NCBI GenBank assembly: GCA_027490465.1
Contig: JAIXXZ010000070.1
Coordinates: 1-36,119, forward strand
Length of the DNA: 36,119 nt
From: Oxalobacteraceae bacterium
GTDB lineage: Bacteria; Pseudomonadota; Gammaproteobacteria; Burkholderiales; Burkholderiaceae_D
Direction of reading: 5' to 3'
Below the pieces are notes generated by a model. The model was not told the DNA's origin. It made no database searches and was given only the letters and a program-made list of their open reading frames with translations. The translations under genes were made by a program, and so were the position numbers. This document shows, in pieces, positions 32,422 to 36,119 of this stretch. Within the stretch, counting starts at the first letter, position 1. Every line of letters starts with the position of its first letter.

Positions 32422-34595
32422 CGACGAATGCGTCGCCCAAGCGCCAGCAAAGCCAGCGACCACAACATCAGATCACCCTCCAGGCTGCCGCCGCCACCGC
32501 CAGCACTGCTGCTGCTAACTATGGGCGCATTGATGTTACCGACCGTGCCAATGGCATCACTGACTGTGACCGTTAATCCGGCTGGCGCACTCTCGCCATA
32601 CGCATCGCTGGCATACCACTCAATGCGGTAGCTGCCCACGGGTGCCGTGCCACTCCAGTTGAACAAGCCTGTTGCGGACAGGCTGGCACCCTCCGGGAGA
32701 GCACTGGCATGAAACACCAGCGCGTCCCCGTCGGCATCGGTGGCGCGCAATTGCAGTTGCAGGCGACTACCCCAACCAAGCTGCTGATCTGCGACGGACT
32801 CCGCGACCGGCAGGTTGTTGACGCGAACGCTGGCGGATGCCGTCGCAATGGCACCAACACTGTCGATGGCTTCAAGCGTGAATACATAGCGACCCAACGC
32901 CGGCGCGGTAAAACTCGCCACAGGCTGATCTGCATTCATCAAGCTGACACTGCCTGGGTTGGAAGCGGCAGCCCGCCACCGATAGCTGACGATGGGATGA
33001 CCATCGACAGTTCTGACACTGCCGCGCAGCAGGACATTTGCCGATGGCGCGACCACCTGGCGGTCGGTTTCCATCTGTATCACGGGACCGCGGGCATTCA
33101 GGGCATTCAAGGCAGCCAGCGCATCCAGCAAACCCGCACCACACAGGCCGGCATTGGCAACCATCGCGCACGCACTGCTGAGCGGCGGCGGTCGTGCGGA
33201 AGCACGCAGGATGGAAATGATGTCAGCGCGATCCAGCGATGCATTCATTGAGAGCATCAGCGCAATCGTGCCAGCGACATGCGGCGCGGCCATGCTGGTG
33301 CCGATTTTCAAAGCGCCTGTATCGATCCCCGGCGTAGTGGTGCCTGCATTGCCCAGGGAGTACACCGCCGAGCCATTGCTGCTGTAAACGGAGTAGCAAT
33401 CCGCAGCGAGTGTGCCGCAACCGCCACCGGGAGCACTGACAAGTATCTCGGGCCCGATGTTGGCGTATTCGGCATTGTCACCATCAACGGCATGCGCGGT
33501 AATGGCCAGCGCACCGCGGCAATTGGCTGGCTGATTGACCGCATTCGATGCACCATTGCCTGATGAAATGACCACCATCGCCCCAAGCGCATTGACATCA
33601 TCGATGGCTCTTTGAAACGCATCGGAGCAAGCGCCCGAACTACCCAGACTGAGATTGATGATGCGCGCGGGGTAGGCATTGTGCGGCACGTTGGGCACAT
33701 CGATGCCGGCGGCCCAACGCAGGCCATCGGCAATGTCCGAGGTATAGCCACCACATTTGCCGAGTACGCGCACCGGCAGAATGCGGACCTGCGGCGCAAT
33801 CCCTGTGCCATACAAGCCATTGTTCATCAGCGCCGCGATGGTGCCCATGATGTGCGTGCCGTGCCAGCTTGAATGACTCGCCGCAGATCCGCGCGCACAT
33901 TCGCCAGCCGCCACGAAATCGCCCGGATCGCTGGCATCGGCATCACGACCGTCGCCATCATTGGCAGTGGCAGCGTAAGAAATGAAATCGTAACCCGGCA
34001 ACATGGTCTGCAAATCTGCATGCGGACGGTAGCCGGTATCAAGTACCGCGACGTCGATGGTTTCGCTGCCCAGCGTCAAATCCCAGCTGCCTGGCAGGTC
34101 AGCACCACCGAGATTGTTACCGGCCGGCGCCATGTAATGCCACTGTCCGGGTGACGCGCTGTACCCGGGATCATTGGGCAGCACACTGTCAGCCTGCATC
34201 ATCAGGTCAGGCTCGGCGTTCATCACTTCACCGCTCTGCCGCAAGCGTGCCGCGATGGCAAGCGCCTCGCTCGAAGTCACAGGTGCATTGAGCCGAACCA
34301 AGTGCGCGCGTCCGGACAACTTGCGGTCCAGCGCCAGAGGCACATCGGCCAGCGCTGCCAGCCGCGAGGCTTTGCCTTGCGTGAGTTGCGCATCGATTTT
34401 GCTGCCTCGCGTTGGATGGGGTGTGACGATGAGTCGCTCGATCAGAGGCTCGGCCCTTTGTGTCGGTGGCAATCGAGAACCGGCTTTGCGCGGCGAGGCT
34501 GTCTGAGCAACGACAGATGTCAGGACAAACAATAGAGAGAAACAGAAAAAAAGAATCGACGCGCACAGACGACGCTGCGCAAAATGAAGGTGCAT
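32415..34595 (-). CDS. Secreted S8 (subtilisin-like) protease with GlyGly-CTERM anchor
   Basis: This 726-residue protease has a signal peptide (about 1-30), a propeptide (about 40-135) and a subtilase domain with Asp186 in VAVLDTGYRPHAD, His245 in SSWHGTHIMGT, the oxyanion Asn347 in VISSGNGAS and Ser434 in GTSMAAPHVAG. Several cysteine pairs are visible. Two Ig/cadherin-like domains follow (about 510-690, with RYVFTLEAIDSVGAIATA and LQLRATDADGDALVFHA). The C-terminus is a Gly-rich stretch (SSSSAGGGGGSLEGD), a hydrophobic helix (LMLWSLALLALG) and a basic tail (RRIRRC), the GlyGly-CTERM pattern. The rhombosortase gene overlaps its end. Such proteins are usually released by type II secretion; no type II genes are in the window. 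Confidence 0.9.
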   Translation of the reverse strand: MHLHFAQRRLCASILFFCFSLLFVLTSVVAQTASPRKAGSRLPPTQRAEPLIERLIVTPHPTRGSKIDAQLTQGKASRLAALADVPLALDRKLSGRAHLVRLNAPVTSSEALAIAARLRQSGEVMNAEPDLMMQADSVLPNDPGYSASPGQWHYMAPAGNNLGGADLPGSWDLTLGSETIDVAVLDTGYRPHADLQTMLPGYDFISYAATANDGDGRDADASDPGDFVAAGECARGSAASHSSWHGTHIMGTIAALMNNGLYGTGIAPQVRILPVRVLGKCGGYTSDIADGLRWAAGIDVPNVPHNAYPARIINLSLGSSGACSDAFQRAIDDVNALGAMVVISSGNGASNAVNQPANCRGALAITAHAVDGDNAEYANIGPEILVSAPGGGCGTLAADCYSVYSSNGSAVYSLGNAGTTTPGIDTGALKIGTSMAAPHVAGTIALMLSMNASLDRADIISILRASARPPPLSSACAMVANAGLCGAGLLDALAALNALNARGPVIQMETDRQVVAPSANVLLRGSVRTVDGHPIVSYRWRAAASNPGSVSLMNADQPVASFTAPALGRYVFTLEAIDSVGAIATASASVRVNNLPVAESVADQQLGWGSRLQLQLRATDADGDALVFHASALPEGASLSATGLFNWSGTAPVGSYRIEWYASDAYGESAPAGLTVTVSDAIGTVGNINAPIVSSSSAGGGGGSLEGDLMLWSLALLALGRRIRRC

Positions 34596-34805
34596 GACAA
34601 TCGCTGATGCCCGTTTGTTTTAAGCAAACACGACTCTAGCAGCGAGGAAATCGTTTACGGACGCATCATGCGAATCTGTCTACGGTATTTTTGAAACATG
34701 ACATTGCATCAATCAGCGGCATGACCTGCATAACGTATGTGCGTGAGCGCTCAGTATGCGATGACTACATCACAAAGGGATCTTTTGCATCGAAGATCGA
34801 AGACG

Positions 34806-34838
34806 AAAAAAAAGGGCAAGCGATGCTTGCCCTTTTTT
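34806..34838. terminator. Bidirectional terminator after metK
   Basis: An 8-bp stem (GGGCAAGC at 34814-34821 and GCTTGCCC at 34825-34832) with a GAT loop is flanked by a run of A residues on the left and six T residues on the right. It therefore reads as an intrinsic terminator in both directions. It ends metK transcription (minus strand), 19 bases after its stop. Confidence 0.9.
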
Positions 34839-34856
34839 GTGTGACGCGATGCTGAT

Positions 34857-36020
34857 TTACAAACCAGCGGCCGCTTTGAGTGCAGCAGCTTTATCGGAAC
34901 GCTCCCAACTGAACTCGGGCTCTTCGCGACCGAAGTGACCATAGGCGGCTGTCTTGCAGTAGATAGGACGCAGCAGATCCAGCATCTGTACGATACCTTT
35001 CGGACGCAGATCGAAGTGCTCGCTGACGAGTGCCGCAATTTTTTCATCACTGATCTTGCCGGTGCCGAAGGTGGTGACCATCACTGATGTTGGCTTGGCG
35101 ATACCGATGGCGTAGGAAATCTGGATCTGCGCGCGCTCGGCCAGGCCAGCGGCCACGATATTTTTCGCGACATAGCGGCCGGCATAGGCAGCCGAGCGAT
35201 CCACTTTCGACGGGTCCTTGCCGGAGAAAGCACCACCACCGTGTGGGGCAGCACCGCCGTAGGTGTCAACAATGATCTTGCGGCCGGTAAGACCGCAATC
35301 ACCCTGCGGACCGCCGATGACGAAACGACCGGTGGGGTTGATCAGGAAGCGCGTGTCCTTCAGCCATTCCTTGGGCACGACGGGCTTGATGATCATTTCG
35401 ATTGCCGCTTCTTCAATCTGCTTGTGCTCCATCTCGGGTGCGTGCTGAGTTGAGAGGACAATCGTGTCGATACCGACCGGCTTGCCATTGACATATTTCA
35501 GCGTGACCTGCGATTTCGCATCCGGACGCAGCCAGGGCAAACGACCATCCTTGCGCAATTGCGACTGGCGCTCGACGATACGGTGCGAGTAATAGATCGC
35601 AGCAGGCATCAGCTCAGGCGTTTCGTTGCATGCATAACCGAACATCAGACCCTGGTCACCAGCGCCCTGATCGAGGTCCATGCCCTTACCTTCATCAACA
35701 CCCTGCGCGATGTCCGGTGACTGCTTGTCATAGCAGACCATGACGGCACAGCCTTTGTAGTCGATGCCGAAATCGGTGTTGTCGTAGCCGATGGATTTGA
35801 GTGTGTCGCGCGCGACTTTGATGTAGTCGACGTTGGCGGTGGTGGTGATTTCACCGGCCAGCACGACCAAGCCGGTATTGCAAAGCGTTTCGGCAGCGAC
35901 GCGAGCGCGCGGATCCTGCTCGAGGATGGCATCGAGAATCGCATCGGAAATCTGATCGGATACTTTGTCCGGATGGCCTTCTGATACAGACTCGGACGTG
36001 AAAAGGTAATCGTTTGACAT
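34857..36020 (-). CDS. metK: S-adenosylmethionine synthetase
   Basis: MetK makes SAM from methionine and ATP. The product is 387 residues, the usual length. Visible are the N-terminal [20 protein letters not shown], the [15 protein letters not shown]-binding loop and the [19 protein letters not shown] block. I start at the ATG at 36020 ([10 protein letters not shown]), with GGGAG about five bases upstream. The frame continues upstream to 36047 but adds nothing conserved. With ahcY and metF on the same strand it covers three steps of methyl-group metabolism, and it supplies SAM for the methyltransferases encoded in the window. Confidence 0.97.
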   Translation of the reverse strand: MSNDYLFTSESVSEGHPDKVSDQISDAILDAILEQDPRARVAAETLCNTGLVVLAGEITTTANVDYIKVARDTLKSIGYDNTDFGIDYKGCAVMVCYDKQSPDIAQGVDEGKGMDLDQGAGDQGLMFGYACNETPELMPAAIYYSHRIVERQSQLRKDGRLPWLRPDAKSQVTLKYVNGKPVGIDTIVLSTQHAPEMEHKQIEEAAIEMIIKPVVPKEWLKDTRFLINPTGRFVIGGPQGDCGLTGRKIIVDTYGGAAPHGGGAFSGKDPSKVDRSAAYAGRYVAKNIVAAGLAERAQIQISYAIGIAKPTSVMVTTFGTGKISDEKIAALVSEHFDLRPKGIVQMLDLLRPIYCKTAAYGHFGREEPEFSWERSDKAAALKAAAGL

Positions 36021-36050
36021 GCAAGCTCCCTGAAAAACATTGAACATAGT

Positions 36051-36078
36051 GTCGCGGTCAACCAGGTGAACCTGCGAC
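36051..36078 (-). promoter_or_regulatory. Structured metK leader of unknown type
   Basis: Just upstream of metK, GTCGC (36051-36055) pairs with GCGAC (36074-36078) and encloses two small inverted repeats, GGT-CA-ACC and AGGT-GA-ACCT. This could be a compact RNA structure in the leader or a DNA operator. It does not match a SAM riboswitch class that I can recognise. The window ends 41 bases further on. Confidence 0.25.
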
Positions 36079-36119
36079 GCTTTAGCGAAATTTTTAAACC
36101 GCCTCGCAAGTTGTCTATT

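Noticed and set aside
36021-36119. Known SAM riboswitch upstream of metK
   Set aside because: A CTAAAG-like stretch recalls parts of some SAM riboswitches, but the remaining conserved elements are not visible.

Overview
The window looks like ordinary chromosome from a betaproteobacterium of the order Burkholderiales, possibly an Oxalobacteraceae relative. The evidence is an S-adenosylhomocysteine (SAH) riboswitch in front of an ahcY / small membrane protein / metF run, a PhaM-type PHB-granule protein with a lysine/alanine-rich tail, a fused indolepyruvate ferredoxin oxidoreductase, and a block of slt, an NDUFA9-like gene and cca. Family placement is inference. I see no tRNA, rRNA, IS element, prophage or CRISPR array.

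Positions 1-4630 hold a clipped gene start, a BioC-like methyltransferase diverging from comF and trmL (TTG start), a PCu(A)C copper chaperone, a small unknown protein and a DUF411 metal-binding protein. Positions 4794-8058 hold a ferritin-like diiron protein resembling acyl-ACP desaturases, an Fe-S-type cryptochrome/photolyase and an exported glutathione peroxidase.

Positions 8204-15225 are the most distinctive part. Eight same-strand genes are closely spaced, and four junctions overlap by one to four bases. They encode a flavoprotein amine oxidase/desaturase-like enzyme, DUF1365, a cyclopropane-fatty-acid-synthase-like methyltransferase, an exported chalcone-isomerase-like protein, a GPH/MFS transporter, a DUF3833 lipoprotein, a short-chain dehydrogenase and a SnoaL/NTF2-like protein. 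Related gene sets in other proteobacteria belong to singlet-oxygen (RpoE/ChrR-type) regulons and methyl/furan fatty acid synthesis. With the photolyase, peroxidase and diiron protein next door, this suggests a membrane-lipid modification and photo-oxidative stress island. No rpoE/chrR pair is visible here.

Positions 15310-24171 hold phaM, two tandem DUF3108 genes (one with a TonB-like proline-rich stalk) leading into queC, the large indolepyruvate oxidoreductase with a divergent LysR regulator, and a four-EF-hand exported protein. Positions 24232-29017 hold cca, an NDUFA9-like SDR gene and slt as one minus-strand block, with 5-formyl-THF cyclo-ligase divergent from slt.

Positions 29018-36020 are built around the activated methyl cycle: metF, a holin-4-like membrane protein, ahcY with its SAH riboswitch, and metK. 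Between ahcY and metK sits an overlapping pair that looks like a rhombosortase and its likely substrate, an S8 protease with a GlyGly-CTERM tail. Small extras include two copies of a 36-bp hairpin repeat (one supplies the end of queC), a terminator whose hairpin also encodes the end of cca, and short palindromes in divergent promoter regions.
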